Shown: positions 6,422 to 14,366, counted from the stretch's first letter. The stretch: 16,770 nucleotides of DNA from Clostridiales bacterium (GCA_003533405.1 DQDL01000079.1:1008-17777); one strand, 5' to 3'. Notes: a model not told the origin generated them from the letters alone. Numbers and translations: made by a program.

Positions 6422-7246
6422 ATGATAAATGTTTTCGGATACCAAGGTGACAGCTCCGAGTGCGACGGCGAGCGGTTTGTGACCGCAAGGCTCGATAAGA
6501 GCCTTAGCCGTGCCGTAGATGAGGCCTACGCCAAGGCCGACAAGGCGCAGGAAAATGCGACGCTGCCGTTCTGGGCGAATGCGGTCGCATGGCTGTTTTT
6601 CATCGTTTTTGCGATCGTTGCAGTGGTAGTTTTGAGAGCGGCAAGCGAGCTCGGCTTTGCCGAAGCGTTTGTGAAGCTGCCGCTTTGGCTGCCGATAGTC
6701 GGTGCGGCAGGCTTCGTGGTCTGGCTCGTTTTGAAGCTCATTGAGTACAGAAACGGCAAAAAGGACGAGGAAACGGGCGACTACGACAGAGCGCTGGAAA
6801 GCCTTGCGAATATCAAACAGGCCGCTGAGGACAGGCTCGGCATTCCGCCGGACTACACTGTGGTTGACATAATGTCATATCGCTACAAGCCCGCTAAGGG
6901 CAAGCTCGACGGCGAGTATTTAAACGAGGATATGAAGCTTTTCAGCAAGGACGATGAGCTCTGCCTTGCCGATATTGACAGCGTGTACTCGTTCCCGATA
7001 AAGGACTTTGTGCGCTATTATCTGGGCAGCAAAAAGCTCCCCTTGGCAATATGGAACAAGGAAGAGAACTACGACGAGGGCGAGTACCTGCAATACGGGA
7101 TAAAAACCAAGTACACCGATATGGCGTGCCTGTGCTACTCCCTGCAGTTTGTCTGCGACTCCGAGGTGTACGAGATAGTATTCCCCGAGTACGAGCTTGA
7201 GCATTTTCAAAAGCTCGTCGATGTCCCCGTTGAATTTGACGAATAA
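6422..7246 (+). CDS. Paralogous two-helix membrane protein 4 of 4, unknown function
   Basis: This 274-residue paralog starts MINVFGY with CDGERFVT, a slightly shortened N-terminus. Membrane helices are at about 50-72 and 87-107, followed by EYRNGKK. The C-terminal domain has LGIPPDYTVVDI, EDMKLFSKDDELCLADI, SVYSFPIKDFVRYYL, IWNKEENYDEGEY and VFPEYEL..FQKLVDVPVEFDE. As last gene of the array its tail departs from the VEKE form and has no gene to serve as ribosome binding site for. Its own ATG lies 3 bases after copy 3 and uses the GAAAAGGAATAA end of that gene. It is followed within 2 bases by the strong terminator at 7248. Confidence 0.8.
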   Translation: MINVFGYQGDSSECDGERFVTARLDKSLSRAVDEAYAKADKAQENATLPFWANAVAWLFFIVFAIVAVVVLRAASELGFAEAFVKLPLWLPIVGAAGFVVWLVLKLIEYRNGKKDEETGDYDRALESLANIKQAAEDRLGIPPDYTVVDIMSYRYKPAKGKLDGEYLNEDMKLFSKDDELCLADIDSVYSFPIKDFVRYYLGSKKLPLAIWNKEENYDEGEYLQYGIKTKYTDMACLCYSLQFVCDSEVYEIVFPEYELEHFQKLVDVPVEFDE

Positions 7247-7247
7247 C

Positions 7248-7278
7248 AAAAACTCCCGCTCGGTGAGCGGGAGTTTTT
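7248..7278. terminator. Bidirectional terminator between the membrane-protein array and the GH2 gene
   Basis: A 14-bp perfect stem, AAAAACTCCCGCTC (7248-7261) with GAGCGGGAGTTTTT (7265-7278), encloses a 3-base loop. The GC-rich core is flanked by A5 on one side and T5 on the other, so it works on both strands. It ends the udk-to-paralog-4 operon and the convergent hydrolase gene, whose stop codon is 6 bases away. Confidence 0.92.
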
Positions 7279-7283
7279 GCGCT

Positions 7284-8972
7284 TTAATCCACTTTGATGA
7301 TTTTTTGCACGACTTCCGGCGGCAGCTTCACCACTTTGCGGTCGTATGTGATAAGTCCGTTGACTTCGTCCTCCACATCGCTAAGCTGCGTATACACCGC
7401 AGCGGCAAGTCCCTGCTCGTATGCGGGGCGAATTTCGCCGCCGTAGAGCTTTTCGAGCGACCTTTGCAGCTCGTCTGCGGATTTTAGGCGCTTGTAGCCG
7501 AAATCCTTGGTGTTGAAGCAGTGCCCCTCGCAGCGCAGATTGTAGCCGCCGAACTCGGACAGGAGCACGGCTCTGCCGAGCTTGTCGGGCTTGAAGTTAT
7601 ACTTTTTGAAATACACATGCAGGCTCTTTGTCTCACCTATCTTCTGATCGTGCCAGCCGGAGGCGTGGTCGACCGTGCGGGTCGGATCCATCTGCATGAC
7701 CTTTGCGGCTATCCTCGCTGCGTCAAACTGCCCCCAGCCCTCGTTGAAGGGCACCCACATTGCGATGCACGGGCAGTTATAAAGCGTTCCGACCATTTCA
7801 TTGAGCTCAGTCTCGTAATGAGCACGCCCCTCCATGTCGTCACGGGCGAACAGCTTGTAGTTTTTGTCGCTCAGGTGCACGCCGGTCACGAGCGGTGCGG
7901 AGATGATGACGGGGTTATACTGCCCGCCGCCGTTTATCATGTCCTGCCACACAAGCATGCCCAGCCTGTCGCAGTGATAGTACCAGCGCAGCGGCTCGAC
8001 CTTTATATGCTTGCGCAGCATGTTAAAGCCCATGTCCTTTGCCGTCTGAATGTCAAAAATGAGCGCCTCATCGCTCGGAGCGGTGTACATGCCGTCCGAC
8101 CAATAGCCCTGATCGAGCAGACCGTTGTGAAAATAGGATTTGCCGTTTAAAAACAGGCGCTTTACGCCCTTTTCGTCCTTTTCTACGGAGAACTTGCGCA
8201 TGGCAAAGTAGCTTTCGACCCTGTCCTCACCGTAGACGACCGCAAAGTCGTAAAGCTTCGGGTGCTCAGGCGACCATGCCTCAAAGTCCGGGACGGGGAT
8301 TTTCGCCGGCAGGGGATAGCGCTCACCGTTAAACTCGGCGTAGGCTGCGTTGCCGCCGACGGTTTCGGCGGAGACCTCGACAAAAGCCTCGTCGAAATTC
8401 GGCGTTATTTTCAATCTTTTTATGCAGTCCTCGGGGACACACTCCGCCCACACGGTCTGCCAAATGCCGCTCTGCGGGGTGTACCATATGCCGCCACGCT
8501 CAAACTTCTGCTTGCCACGGGCTTCGTGTGCGGTGTCGGACAGGTCACGCACGCTGACGGATATCTCATTCACGCCCTTGCGAAGGAAACCCGTTGCGTC
8601 AAACTCAAACGGCAGGTAGCCGCCGCTGTGTCGGAAGGCACGCAGACCGTTTATGTACACCGTGCACGACTGGTCGACCGCACCGAAGTGCAGCAGCACT
8701 CTGCCCTCGTGCTCGGGGCACTCCCAATCACGGCGGTACCACAGATATTCGTTGGGCTTCAGAACACGCCCCACGCCCGACAGCTCGCACTCGGGGGAGA
8801 AGGGCACAAGTATCTTGCCGTCCCACTTTTCCGGCTGCTTTTCGCCGGCGGCGGTGATGGCGTAATCCCACTCGCCGTTGAGGTTATAATACGAGTCTCT
8901 GCGCATCTGCGGACGGGGATATTCAGGAAGGATATTGTTTTTGTCAAGGCGTTCGCCCCAAGAAGTCAACAT
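7284..8972 (-). CDS. Glycoside hydrolase family 2 enzyme (beta-galactosidase/beta-glucuronidase-like)
   Basis: This 562-residue retaining beta-glycosidase has a sugar-binding jelly-roll domain (about 25-178, with LWYRRDWECP, HFGAVDQSCTVYING and HSGGYLPFEFD), a small Ig-like sandwich (about 180-262) and a TIM barrel (about 265-562). The proton donor is E411 in PFNEGWG and the nucleophile E473 in LLSEFGG; the FNMLRKHIKVEP and YHCDRLGMLVWQD segments are typical of GH2. No signal peptide is present, so it acts on imported oligosaccharides or glycosides in the cytoplasm. The ATG at 8972 follows GGAGG by 7 bases; a 28-residue upstream extension is rejected. It is shorter than LacZ (no C-terminal beta domains). 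The substrate cannot be read from sequence. It is monocistronic. Confidence 0.9.
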   Translation of the reverse strand: MLTSWGERLDKNNILPEYPRPQMRRDSYYNLNGEWDYAITAAGEKQPEKWDGKILVPFSPECELSGVGRVLKPNEYLWYRRDWECPEHEGRVLLHFGAVDQSCTVYINGLRAFRHSGGYLPFEFDATGFLRKGVNEISVSVRDLSDTAHEARGKQKFERGGIWYTPQSGIWQTVWAECVPEDCIKRLKITPNFDEAFVEVSAETVGGNAAYAEFNGERYPLPAKIPVPDFEAWSPEHPKLYDFAVVYGEDRVESYFAMRKFSVEKDEKGVKRLFLNGKSYFHNGLLDQGYWSDGMYTAPSDEALIFDIQTAKDMGFNMLRKHIKVEPLRWYYHCDRLGMLVWQDMINGGGQYNPVIISAPLVTGVHLSDKNYKLFARDDMEGRAHYETELNEMVGTLYNCPCIAMWVPFNEGWGQFDAARIAAKVMQMDPTRTVDHASGWHDQKIGETKSLHVYFKKYNFKPDKLGRAVLLSEFGGYNLRCEGHCFNTKDFGYKRLKSADELQRSLEKLYGGEIRPAYEQGLAAAVYTQLSDVEDEVNGLITYDRKVVKLPPEVVQKIIKVD

Positions 8973-9003
8973 GATGCGTCCTCCATACAATAAATATAAT
9001 TTG

Positions 9004-9032
9004 ATTATACAATATACTTTCCGGTTTGATAA
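9004..9032 (-). promoter_or_regulatory. GH2 gene promoter
   Basis: On the minus strand a perfect TATAAT (9009-9004) lies 17 bases from TTATCA (9032-9027). The start of transcription would be near 8997, giving a leader of about 25 nt with GGAGG. No sugar-repressor operator could be identified with confidence around it. Confidence 0.55.
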
Positions 9033-9186
9033 GCCCCAATTTTGCGAACACGGCAAATGCTTTATATTTTGACAAAAGATGAACTAAGTGGCGGATTTTG
9101 CGTTGATTTGCACACAATCGTTAATCATTTGTCAGGTTTTCATGCCAAAATGAACGAAAAATTGATAAAAATCGAGTCATTGAATG

Positions 9187-9215
9187 TAGACACCAAACAT
9201 AGTTTATGTTATATT
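9187..9215 (+). promoter_or_regulatory. rnf operon promoter
   Basis: TAGACA (9187-9192) and TATATT (9210-9215) are 17 bases apart, each one mismatch from consensus. The start would be near 9222, about 25 nt before rnfC. The roughly 150 bases further upstream hold no clear operator; I looked for a Rex-type TTGTTAA/TTAACAA palindrome and found none. Confidence 0.55.
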
Positions 9216-9247
9216 TAACTTTGTCATAAAATAGAGAGGTGATGCAA

Positions 9248-10600
9248 ATGCCCTATAAGTTTCGTGGCGGCGTACATCCCAATTATATGAAGGCTCCGGA
9301 TGAACCGGTAGTCGTCGTAACCCCGCCGCCTCAGGTCATTGTTCCGATGGCACAGCACATCGGCGCACCCTGCCAGCCGCTGGTTGCGGTCGGTGATTAT
9401 GTAACTATGGGTCAGAAGATCGGCGATAACCCCGCCCCTGTTTCTGCTCCTATTCATTCTCCCGTATCTGGCAAGGTCGTGAAAATCGAGCCCAGACCCC
9501 ATCCTCTGGGCGATATGATCATGGCAGTCGTCATCGAGAACGACTACCAGGATACCCCCTGCACCGACATGGCCCCCCTGACCGAGGAGCAGCTCAAGGA
9601 CCCCGAAGCCATCCTCGCCCGTCTGCGTGAGGCCGGTATCGTCGGCATGGGCGGTGCAATGTTCCCGACCGCTTTCAAGATCCGCGGCGGTCTGGGCAAG
9701 GTCGATACTCTCATCATCAACGGTGCAGAGTGTGAGCCCTACCTCAACGGCGACCACTGGACGATGAAGCTTCATCCGGAGGAGCTGCTCAAGGGTATAG
9801 AGCTTGCACGCATCGCAAGCGGACTGGACAAGGCGTACTACGGCATTGAGAAGAACAAGATGGACGCCATCGAGCTTCTCAACTCCAAGAACCCTGCTCA
9901 GTACGGTGTTGAGATCGTGCCCGAAGAGGTCAAGTACCCCCAGGGCGCTGAGAAAATGCAGATCAAGGCTATTACCAACCGTGAGGTCAAGCCCGGCGGT
10001 CTGCCCGCAGGCGTAGGCTGCAATGTCATCAGCACTCAGACTGCCTATGCTATCTATCAGGCATGCTACCTCGGCATCCCCTGCATCGAGCGTATACTCA
10101 CCGTAGGCGGCTCGGCGGTGGATAAGCCCCACAACCTCCAGTGCCGTATAGGTACTCCCTTCAGCTACATCGCAGAGCACTGCGGCGGCTTCATCAAGAC
10201 TCCCAAGAAGATCGTTCTCGGCGGACCTATGATGGGCCTTATCGCAACCAGCCTCGATGCGGTCAACATCAAGGGTACCGCAGGCATCCTGTTCTTCACC
10301 GAGGAAGAGGACAAGACGGTCGAAAATCCCACCTGCATTCGCTGCGGTAAGTGCATTACCGTATGCCCCATGGGTCTTGAGCCTGTCTACATGTACATGT
10401 ATTTCAAGAAGGGCGACTTCGAGAATATGAAGAAGTACCACATTCTTGATTGCTTCGAGTGCGGCAGCTGTTCCTACAACTGCCCCGGCAGAATGCCCCT
10501 TACTCACTCCTTTAAGACCGCAAAGCTTCTGTTTGCCAAGAAGGCTGCGGACGAGAAGGCCCGTGCAGAGGCGGCAGCAAAGGAGGCGGAGAATAAATGA
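9248..10600 (+). CDS. rnfC: Rnf complex subunit C, Fe-S/FMN NADH-binding subunit
   Basis: RnfC is the peripheral subunit that exchanges electrons with NAD(H) in the ferredoxin:NAD+ oxidoreductase. The 450 residues include the N-terminal KFRGGVHP segment, a biotinyl-like domain (PLVAVGDYVTMGQKIG, SPVSGKV), the NADH/FMN region with GMGGAMFP (133-140) and NGAECEPYL (159-167), and two [4Fe-4S] motifs, C363/366/369/373 and C402/405/408/412. I prefer the ATG at 9248, since AGAGAGGTGAT then has normal spacing; a GTG at 9239 and an ATG at 9242 are in frame but overlap that site. It is first of six genes and overlaps rnfD by ATGA. The lysine/alanine-rich tail (AEAAAKEAENK) is common in clostridial RnfC. 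Confidence 0.95.
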   Translation: MPYKFRGGVHPNYMKAPDEPVVVVTPPPQVIVPMAQHIGAPCQPLVAVGDYVTMGQKIGDNPAPVSAPIHSPVSGKVVKIEPRPHPLGDMIMAVVIENDYQDTPCTDMAPLTEEQLKDPEAILARLREAGIVGMGGAMFPTAFKIRGGLGKVDTLIINGAECEPYLNGDHWTMKLHPEELLKGIELARIASGLDKAYYGIEKNKMDAIELLNSKNPAQYGVEIVPEEVKYPQGAEKMQIKAITNREVKPGGLPAGVGCNVISTQTAYAIYQACYLGIPCIERILTVGGSAVDKPHNLQCRIGTPFSYIAEHCGGFIKTPKKIVLGGPMMGLIATSLDAVNIKGTAGILFFTEEEDKTVENPTCIRCGKCITVCPMGLEPVYMYMYFKKGDFENMKKYHILDCFECGSCSYNCPGRMPLTHSFKTAKLLFAKKAADEKARAEAAAKEAENK

Positions 10601-11616
10601 AAGCAAAAGAATATACCTTTGACGCCTCCTACCAGCCTCAGGTAAGGACGAATACCGACACATCCCGCATCATGCTCGATGTCATCATTGCGCTTGTTCC
10701 CGCAATGGTCGTCGGCATCGTGATGTTCGGCGTGAAGGCACTGCTGCTCATTGCGGTGTCCGTCGCCTCGGCAGTGTTCTGGGAGTGGGGCTACCGCAAG
10801 CTCATGAAGAAGCCGAGCTCCATAGGCGACCTTTCCGCCTGTGTGACCGGTATCCTCGTCGCTCTGGTCATCCCCGTTGGAGCACCCTGGTGGATGCCCG
10901 TTGTCGGCACCTTCTTCGCAATGGTCATCGTAAAGCAGCTTTACGGCGGCATCGGCAAGAACTTCCTCAACCCCGCGCTTGCGGCAAGAGCTTTCCTCAT
11001 GGCATCCTGGCCTGTCATCATGACCACTTGGGCAGTTCCCTCTGTCCTGAGTAAGACCGTTGACGCAGCCACGATGGCAACCCCGCTGAGCATCCTCAAG
11101 GCAGGCACCGAGACTATGCCCGATTACTTCAGCTTCGGCAACCTGTTCATCGGCTCCATGCCCGGCTGCATCGGTGAGATCAGCGCTGCTGCTCTGCTTG
11201 TCGGCGGCATTTACCTGCTCGTCCGCAAGGTCATCAACTGGCGCATCCCCGTTGCCTTCATCGGCACCGTCGCCATTCTGACCGTCATCTTCCCGAGAAA
11301 CGGTTACTCCAACATCGATTGGATGGCCTACAACCTGCTCTCCGGCGGTCTGCTCCTCGGCGCTATCTTCATGGCGACCGACTACTCCTCCAGCCCCGTA
11401 ACTCTCAACGGCCAGCTGCTGTACGGCTTCGGCTGCGGCGCTCTGACCGTTCTGATCCGTTACTTCGGCGGTTATCCCGAGGGTGTTTCCTACGCCATCC
11501 TCATCATGAACCTGTGCGCATGGGCTATCGATAAGGGTACCCGCGGCCGCCAGTTCGGCGTGACCAAGGAAGACCTCAAGGCAGCCAAGAAGGCAGCAAA
11601 GGAGGCAAAGGCATAA
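10597..11616 (+). CDS. rnfD: Rnf complex subunit D, flavinylated membrane subunit
   Basis: RnfD is an integral membrane subunit of the NqrB/RnfD family that carries covalent FMN and takes part in ion translocation. The 339 residues contain many hydrophobic helices (for example 27-62, 84-115, 210-275) and the conserved NFLNPALAARAFLMASWP segment. The flavinylation site is DAATMAT, fitting the ApbE target pattern Dxx(S/T)xAT with the acceptor at T162. EPEGVSYA-like and CAWAIDKGTR segments near the end are typical. The start overlaps the rnfC stop (ATGA) and the stop overlaps the rnfG start (TAATG), so translation is coupled. The FMN transferase gene (apbE) is not in the window. Confidence 0.95.
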   Translation: MKAKEYTFDASYQPQVRTNTDTSRIMLDVIIALVPAMVVGIVMFGVKALLLIAVSVASAVFWEWGYRKLMKKPSSIGDLSACVTGILVALVIPVGAPWWMPVVGTFFAMVIVKQLYGGIGKNFLNPALAARAFLMASWPVIMTTWAVPSVLSKTVDAATMATPLSILKAGTETMPDYFSFGNLFIGSMPGCIGEISAAALLVGGIYLLVRKVINWRIPVAFIGTVAILTVIFPRNGYSNIDWMAYNLLSGGLLLGAIFMATDYSSSPVTLNGQLLYGFGCGALTVLIRYFGGYPEGVSYAILIMNLCAWAIDKGTRGRQFGVTKEDLKAAKKAAKEAKA

Positions 11617-12167
11617 TGAAGAAGATACTTAAGCTTACTCTGATCCTTTTCCTCATTTCTGCTATCGTTGCAGGCGTTCTCGGCGTCGTGTACGAGCTCA
11701 CCGTTGACAGAATCAACGAGATCGCAGCTCAGAAGACCGCCGATGCATACGCAGAAGTCCTTGCGGCAAAGGATTACAAGGAAGTCCAGTACACCGGTGA
11801 CGATACCGCCATCGATAAGATCTCCCAGGCTATTGCCGAGGACGGAAGCGTCTCCGGCTATGTCGTTGAGACCACCGTTACCGGCAGCCAGGGCAGCATC
11901 ACCATTATAATCGGTGTTGACAACGATTATAAGTGCACCGGCATTTCCATCACCAGCTCCAGTGAGACCTCCGGCCTCGGCGCAGTTGCATCCAGCCCCA
12001 GCGACAAGGGTGTTGCATTCCGTGCACAGTTTGTCGGCCAGGGCTCTGATGTCCAGCTTGCAAAGAAGGGCGGAGACATTGAGGCTCTCACCGGTGCGAC
12101 CATCACATCCACCGCAGTTACCAGCGCAGTGGCATCCGCTACCGCAGCCTGCGAGAGTCTGGGTTAA
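11616..12167 (+). CDS. rnfG: Rnf complex subunit G, flavinylated subunit
   Basis: RnfG (NqrC-like) is anchored by one N-terminal helix (about 6-28) with the rest outside the membrane, and carries covalent FMN in the Rnf electron path. The protein has 183 residues. The FMN-binding domain shows SSSETSGLGA and, near the C-terminus, EALTGATITS with the acceptor threonine at T162. At the position where the ApbE target consensus has aspartate, six residues before T162, there is glutamate (E156). The start codon shares one base with the rnfD stop. The gene is followed by a strong GGAGG for rnfE. Confidence 0.95.
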   Translation: MKKILKLTLILFLISAIVAGVLGVVYELTVDRINEIAAQKTADAYAEVLAAKDYKEVQYTGDDTAIDKISQAIAEDGSVSGYVVETTVTGSQGSITIIIGVDNDYKCTGISITSSSETSGLGAVASSPSDKGVAFRAQFVGQGSDVQLAKKGGDIEALTGATITSTAVTSAVASATAACESLG

Positions 12168-12181
12168 GGAGGTAGACTTAA

Positions 12182-12859
12182 ATGAACATTAAAAAACAGT
12201 TTAAGGAAGGCCTTATCACCAACAACCCCGTTCTTGTTCAGCTTATCGGTATGTGCGCCACAATGGCAATCACCACGAGCCTCTTTAACGGCGTCGGCAT
12301 GGGCCTGTCCGTTCTCATCATTCTGACCTGCTGCAACGTTGTTGTTTCCGCTATCAGAAAGGTAATACCCAACGAGATCCGTCTTGCAATATTCGTTGTT
12401 GTCATTGCGGGCTTCGTTACGATAGTTGACCTGCTGCTGCAGGCGTTCGTCCCCGCACTTAGCGAGGCTCTGGGCGTGTTCATCCCGCTCATCGTCGTTA
12501 ACTGCATCATCATCGGCCGTGCAGAGGCATTCTGCCAGAAGAACACCATCGGCGCATCCTTCTTCGACGGTATATTCCAGGGTCTGGGCTACACCATCGT
12601 TCTGATCGTAATGTGCCTTATCCGTGAGCTTCTCGGCTTCGGCACTATCGGCGGCGGCCTTCTCGATCCTGTCAGGGGTCTCACTCTTGACGGCACCGGC
12701 TCGGGCTTTGCCGTGTTCGGAGCCGACTTCCAGGGCGCAATGGTCCTGACCATGCCCTTCGGCGGCTTCCTTACCCTCGGCTGCCTGATCGCACTTATGC
12801 AGTACGCTCTGCGTAAGTCTGCCGAAAAGAAAGCAAAGAAGGAGGCTGAGAGCAAATGA
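12182..12859 (+). CDS. rnfE: Rnf complex subunit E, membrane subunit
   Basis: RnfE is one of the two homologous six-helix membrane subunits (RnfA/RnfE, NqrD/NqrE) that form the central ion-conducting pair and hold an Fe-S cluster between them. The 225 residues include NIKKQFKEGLITNNPVLVQLIGMCATMA, the LTCCNVVVSA segment with the cluster-linked cysteine region, PLIVVNCIIIGRAEAFC and GLGYTIVLIVMCLIRELLG. The ATG is preceded by AAGGAGG with about 9-base spacing. The stop overlaps the rnfA start by ATGA. Length and motif order match clostridial RnfE. Confidence 0.95.
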   Translation: MNIKKQFKEGLITNNPVLVQLIGMCATMAITTSLFNGVGMGLSVLIILTCCNVVVSAIRKVIPNEIRLAIFVVVIAGFVTIVDLLLQAFVPALSEALGVFIPLIVVNCIIIGRAEAFCQKNTIGASFFDGIFQGLGYTIVLIVMCLIRELLGFGTIGGGLLDPVRGLTLDGTGSGFAVFGADFQGAMVLTMPFGGFLTLGCLIALMQYALRKSAEKKAKKEAESK

Positions 12860-13449
12860 CAAGTACAGCTTCCATTATCACCATCGCCCTGAGTGCGATC
12901 CTGATAAATAACTTCATCTTCTCGCAGTTCCTCGGCTGCTGCCCGTTCCTCGGCTGCTCGTCTAAGGTCGACACCGCAATAGGCATGGGTCTTGCAGTTA
13001 CCTTCGTTATGGGCCTTGCATCCGCTATCTGCTGGGTCGTCGATACATACATCCTCGTCCCGCTGAGCCTCGGCTTCCTCGAGACCCTCGCATTTATCCT
13101 CATCATCGCCGGCCTCGTTCAGTTCGTCGAGATGTTCCTTAAAAAGTCCATCCCCTCGCTGTACTCGGCACTGGGCATTTACCTGCCCCTTATCACCACC
13201 AACTGCGCAGTTCTCGGTGTTGTTCTGCTGAATGTTCAGTATCACTTCAACTTCATCCAGTCTACGCTTTACGGTGTGTTCGGCGGCCTCGGCTTCCTGC
13301 TTGCGATCGTTCTGTTCGCCTCCGTGCGTGAGCGCATCGACTTTGCGGATTATCCCGAGAGCTTTGAGGGCTTCCCGATCTGCCTTGTGTCTGCGGCTCT
13401 GCTCGCTCTGGCCTTCATGGGCTTCAGCGGCATGAACATTCCGCTTTAA
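12856..13449 (+). CDS. rnfA: Rnf complex subunit A, membrane subunit
   Basis: RnfA is the partner of RnfE in the membrane core. The 197 residues contain six hydrophobic helices, INNFIFSQFLGCCPFLGCS (Fe-S-associated cysteines), AVTFVMGLASAICW, PLITTNCAVLGVVLLN and a C-terminal GMNIPL. It lacks a signal peptide, as expected. It starts within the last codon of rnfE (ATGA overlap) and is followed after 13 bases by rnfB with its own AAGGAGGG site. Confidence 0.95.
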   Translation: MTSTASIITIALSAILINNFIFSQFLGCCPFLGCSSKVDTAIGMGLAVTFVMGLASAICWVVDTYILVPLSLGFLETLAFILIIAGLVQFVEMFLKKSIPSLYSALGIYLPLITTNCAVLGVVLLNVQYHFNFIQSTLYGVFGGLGFLLAIVLFASVRERIDFADYPESFEGFPICLVSAALLALAFMGFSGMNIPL

Positions 13450-13462
13450 GGAGGGCTAAGAT

Positions 13463-14263
13463 ATGGATTTTATGGTTATTCTTAAGGCCCTTTTGGTGCT
13501 GGGCATCCTGGGCGGCGTTTTCGGCGCTATCCTCGCATTCGCATCAAAGATCTTCTATGTTGAAGTTGACCCCAAGCAGGAAGCCGTTCGTGAGTGCCTT
13601 GCAGGCGCAAACTGCGGCGGCTGCGGTTACCCCGGCTGCGACGGCTATGCCGCTGCGGTCGCAAAGGGCGAAGCTCCGGTTAACAAGTGTGTCGCAGGCG
13701 GTGCTGAAGCTGCCGCAAAGATCGGCGAGATTATGGGCGTTTCCGCCGGTGATGCCGTTCGTCAGGTCGCTTTCGTTCCCTGCTCCGGCACGGAGGGTCA
13801 CGCTCTCAAGCGCTTCAACTACAACGGCCCGAAAAACTGTCAGGCAGCAATGCTGTTCGGCGGTAAGAGCAATATGGACTGCCGCTTTGCATGTATCGGT
13901 CTCGGCAACTGTGCCGATGCCTGCCAGTTCGGCGCAATGCACATCGTTGACGGTGTCGCAAAGGTCGACCGTGAACAGTGTGTCGGCTGCGGCGCTTGCG
14001 TCGATGTCTGCCCCAAGAAGATCGTCAGACTCGTTCCCTATGACCAGCATGTCGAAGTCGCATGCTCCAGCCATGATAAGGGCGCAGCTGTCAACAAGAT
14101 CTGCGATGCAGGCTGCATCGGCTGCATGAAGTGTCAGCGTGAGTGCCCCGCAGATGCGATCGTCGTTGTTGACAATCTGGCCAAGATCGATGTCACCAAG
14201 TGCGTGCAGTGCGGACATTGCTCCGATATCTGCCCGAGACACATCATCAAGGTTCAGAACTGA
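13463..14263 (+). CDS. rnfB: Rnf complex subunit B, polyferredoxin entry subunit
   Basis: RnfB accepts electrons from reduced ferredoxin. The 266 residues begin with one membrane helix (about 5-30). A cluster-binding domain follows, with CGGCGYPGC (C51, C54, C59, plus C45 or C76). Two 2[4Fe-4S] ferredoxin-like parts come next: C140/144/150/154 with C173/176/179/183, then C218/221/224/228 with C247/250/253/257. That suggests about five clusters, more than in the short proteobacterial RnfB (~190 residues) and similar to other clostridial forms. The ATG has AAGGAGGG upstream. It closes the operon before the terminator at 14276. Confidence 0.95.
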   Translation: MDFMVILKALLVLGILGGVFGAILAFASKIFYVEVDPKQEAVRECLAGANCGGCGYPGCDGYAAAVAKGEAPVNKCVAGGAEAAAKIGEIMGVSAGDAVRQVAFVPCSGTEGHALKRFNYNGPKNCQAAMLFGGKSNMDCRFACIGLGNCADACQFGAMHIVDGVAKVDREQCVGCGACVDVCPKKIVRLVPYDQHVEVACSSHDKGAAVNKICDAGCIGCMKCQRECPADAIVVVDNLAKIDVTKCVQCGHCSDICPRHIIKVQN

Positions 14264-14275
14264 CAGCAAATTTTC

Positions 14276-14313
14276 AAAAATACCTAAACGAGAAATCGTT
14301 TAGGTATTTTTTT
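14276..14313 (+). terminator. Terminator of the rnf operon
   Basis: A 16-bp stem (14276-14291 with 14296-14311) closes a GAAA tetraloop: AAAAATACCTAAACGA pairs with TCGTTTAGGTATTTTT. A run of seven T follows the GC-containing core. It lies 12 bases after the rnfB stop. Confidence 0.93.
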
Positions 14314-14366
14314 CTTTGCATACAGAAATTTTCTTTGCGCAAAACTACTCAAAAGGAGTGGTTCAA

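Noticed and set aside
8394..8972. Whether the GH2 enzyme can be called beta-glucuronidase because of an NFK tripeptide
   Set aside because: The NxK signature of glucuronidases lies after the nucleophile. Here NFK (residues 459-461) comes before E473, so the match is coincidental.
7521..8993. Several plus-strand ORFs of 209, 243, 89, 87 and 70 codons over the GH2 gene
   Set aside because: They are shadows of the GH2 coding sequence. They have no ribosome binding sites or motifs, and the GH2 catalytic residues lie on the minus strand.
9041..9175. Possible catabolite (cre) or Rex operator in the GH2-rnfC intergenic region
   Set aside because: Fragments such as TTTGC...GCAAA and GTTAATCATTTG are too short or imperfect; neither a full cre nor a TTGTTAA/TTAACAA palindrome is present.
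9224..10663. A 479-codon open frame antisense to rnfC
   Set aside because: It mirrors the strong codon bias of rnfC, covers exactly that gene, has no ribosome binding site of its own, and its translation has no recognisable motif. rnfC is unambiguous.
14317..14347. Possible sigma-G promoter (TGCATA, 18 bases, AAAACTA) for the SleB-like gene
   Set aside because: The -35 fits YGHATR and sigma-G control would make sense, but the -10 matches poorly and transcription would start inside the ribosome binding site.
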